The translations under genes and the position numbers were made by a program. The notes beneath the pieces were generated by a model. The model made no database searches, was not told the origin of the DNA, and saw only the letters and a program-made list of their open reading frames with translations. Shown in pieces: positions 18,144 to 19,743 of a stretch of 19,743 nucleotides of DNA. Within the stretch, counting starts at the first letter, position 1. Every line of letters starts with the position of its first letter. Origin of the DNA: Allomyces macrogynus ATCC 38327 (taxonomy: Eukaryota > Blastocladiomycota > Blastocladiomycetes > Blastocladiales > Blastocladiaceae); NCBI GenBank assembly GCA_000151295.1, contig GG745339.1, forward strand, positions 1,153,170 through 1,172,912. Reading direction: 5' to 3'.

Positions 18144-19063
18144 TCACGCAATGTTTTCGAGGTAGTCCTTGACCTGGTGCGGCAGCAACTTGCGGAAGGT
18201 CATGCCGCCGGGCACGGCCTGGTGCGGGTGCGCCTCGACGCCGATCCCAAGCGACTTGTCGGACGTGATGATGCCAATTTCCAGCGCGTCGGCGGCGAGC
18301 TGGCCCTCCATGCCGTCCTTGAGCGTCAAGATGGCCGTGTGGATCGCGTCGTCGAGCTCGAGCGTCTCGCTGAACCTGGAATTTTGTGGTAAGAGGGTCA
18401 GCGAGGAAATGAATTGCGGGGGATCGAGAACAGCAGAAACGCGTACCGCTTCTCCAAAAAGTTCTTGGCGTTGACCATGTTCTTGCCAATCGCCGTGGCC
18501 TTCCAGCCAAAGTAGGTGCCGGACGGATCGACCTGGTAGAGCGAGTGGCCGCGGTGGTCGTCGTACCCGGCCACAAGCAGCGACACGCCAAACGGCCGGA
18601 CACCTCTGTTCATTCATTGTGCGCGGTCGCGACTTTCAGTTCTTCACAATCCATGCGCGTTCGGACCCCCAAACGAACGTGAGATCGCATACCCCGACTG
18701 CGTGTATTCTTGCATAACTGAAGCAATCTCCTGGACCAGGATCTGCACGGGCGGGTCCTCCATGTAGACGCGCTTGTAGGCCTGCGCAGCCTTGCGGGCC
18801 TTCGCGATCAGCAGGCGCGCGTCCGGTCCCATGCCTGAGTAGACAACGCCAATGTTGGCGCAAATCGGCGCGACTTTTTCAAGTGTCTCGGCATCGACGA
18901 GGACCGAGGGCGTTTTCTTCTCCGTGGCAATGACAATGCCGTTGGTCGCCTTGATCCCGACCGAGGTGATGCCCTGCGCGACGGCGTTGAGCGCGTACTC
19001 GATTTGCACGAGCTTGCCCGACGGCGAAAAGGTTGTCAGCGAGAACGAGTAGCGGTCGCCCAT
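18144..19063 (-). CDS. PSMA2: 20S proteasome subunit alpha type 2
   Basis: Exons 19063-18693, 18605-18447 and 18375-18144 give 253 residues, slightly longer than the roughly 235 of animal PSMA2. Introns are 87 nt (donor GG|GTATGC, acceptor GAACAG) and 71 nt (donor CG|GTACGC, CTGAC branch, acceptor TTCCAG); both restore exact family sequence across the joins (QSG/GVRPFG and LEKR/FSETLE). The N-terminus [20 protein letters not shown] followed by IEYAL is the A-type proteasome signature. Other family stretches are [42 protein letters not shown] and [12 protein letters not shown]. Alpha subunits form the outer rings of the 20S core and gate substrate entry; they have no catalytic threonine. The ATG at 19063 gives the conserved start. 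Confidence 0.98.
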
Positions 19064-19743
19064 CGTGGAGGTGGTGGTTGGCGGATTGCAGGTGCGGTTG
19101 GTCTTGGCGCGTCAGCGAGGTCGAGTCGCGGCGTGCAGCGTGCAGCGGGGTGGAGCGCCTGCGCGTGGGTTCCGGTGATCGATTGGACTGGGTGGTGGTG
19201 GTGCGGCCGCGCGCTCGTGGCGTGGTCGTCGTCGTGGAATCGTGGACGATGGTGGGTCGGTTGTTGGCATGGTGGCATGGTGGTGCTTGCTTTTTTTTTT
19301 CCCCCTGATCGAGAAACGACGCGGTGCGGCTCGTCTGACGTGCGCGGCCCGCCCCGACGCGACACGCCTGGCAGGCACAGCACCTGATGCCTCTTGTTCA
19401 GCAAGAAGGCAACGGCGCACGTGCGCCCACGGGACGGACGACAACAGCTCCCGGCTCTCGTTGCTGGCGTGCGTACTTGGCTCCCTTTGCCAACCACCAC
19501 CTTGGACCGCCGCCGGCAAGCACGCGTCCTGTCCTTCGTCACCCTTTTGTACACACCCACCTCGCGCGCCGCCCTCGGTCTCCGCCACTTCCCGCACGCA
19601 CGCCCAGCTACCTCGCTCGCCTGCCCCTCGTCCCAACGGACCCCGCCTACCCGCCCCCGGCTCCACAACGAAAAGGAGGAGTTGTGTTTAGACTGTTGTT
19701 TTTTTTTCTTATTTTTTTTGATTTTTTGAATTTCCGTTTTTTT
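19064..19743. other. Upstream region of PSMA2 to the window edge
   Basis: The first part should be promoter and leader of PSMA2; the minus strand just before the ATG is CA-rich (CCGCCAACCACCACCTCC). The window ends in T-tracts on the plus strand (19697-19743), a poly(dA:dT) pattern typical of nucleosome-poor promoter or terminator DNA. A TTTGCCAACC element at 19496-19505 resembles, but does not match, the fungal proteasome element. Plus-strand frames reaching the edge show no domain. Confidence 0.4.

Noticed and set aside
19496..19505. TTTGCCAACC as a proteasome-associated (Rpn4-type) element for PSMA2
   Set aside because: It has one extra base compared with TTTGCCACC and lies over 400 bp from the ATG; too weak to call.
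1..19743. CRISPR array, integron, toxin-antitoxin or phage module
   Set aside because: The window is intron-bearing eukaryotic DNA; no regularly spaced repeats, integrase or prokaryotic ribosome-binding pattern was seen.

Overview
The window is compact, GC-rich eukaryotic nuclear DNA. The evidence is spliceosomal introns, mostly 60-91 nt, with donors such as GTACGT, GTACGC, GTATGC and GTGAGT, CTGAC/CTGAT-like branch sites and CAG/TAG acceptors. Housekeeping genes include a 20S proteasome alpha-2 subunit and NF-YB. The GC bias, short introns, a plant-like LRR membrane protein, a fungal-style Cys-rich metallothionein and an RNF34/RFFL-type E3 ligase suggest an early-diverging fungus such as a blastocladiomycete or chytrid. 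That placement is inference. No rRNA, tRNA, CRISPR, transposase or prokaryotic operon was seen.

Layout from left to right. Positions 1-1823 (+) hold the 3' part of an unrecognised multi-exon gene. 5243-2718 (-) is a protein with three RanBP2-type zinc fingers. 6807-5581 (-) is a very large modular metallothionein-like protein with 78 cysteines. Just upstream, 7187-6746 (-) is a small coiled-coil gene whose second intron-like segment runs into the metallothionein start. About 1.66 kb without a convincing gene follows, holding a hairpin, three CACGTG boxes and a direct repeat. 10273-8852 (-) is a C2H2 zinc-finger protein. 11745-11010 (-) is a doubtful small gene. 13439-11399 (-) is an LRR single-pass membrane protein with one repeat per exon. 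14973-13958 plus 15550-15052 (-) is a FYVE/SAP-like/RING ubiquitin ligase, divergent from a conserved hypothetical gene at 15993-16871 (+). 17875-17078 (-) is NF-YB and 19063-18144 (-) is PSMA2.

The genes do not form an obvious pathway, as is usual for a eukaryotic locus. The most unusual content is the metallothionein: four 12-Cys modules around a 27-bp minisatellite of Cys-x-Cys units. The LRR gene comes next, with introns splitting the same Leu/Ile codon of successive repeats in the same phase. All exon models here were assembled by eye from reading frames and splice signals; transcript data would settle the doubtful junctions.
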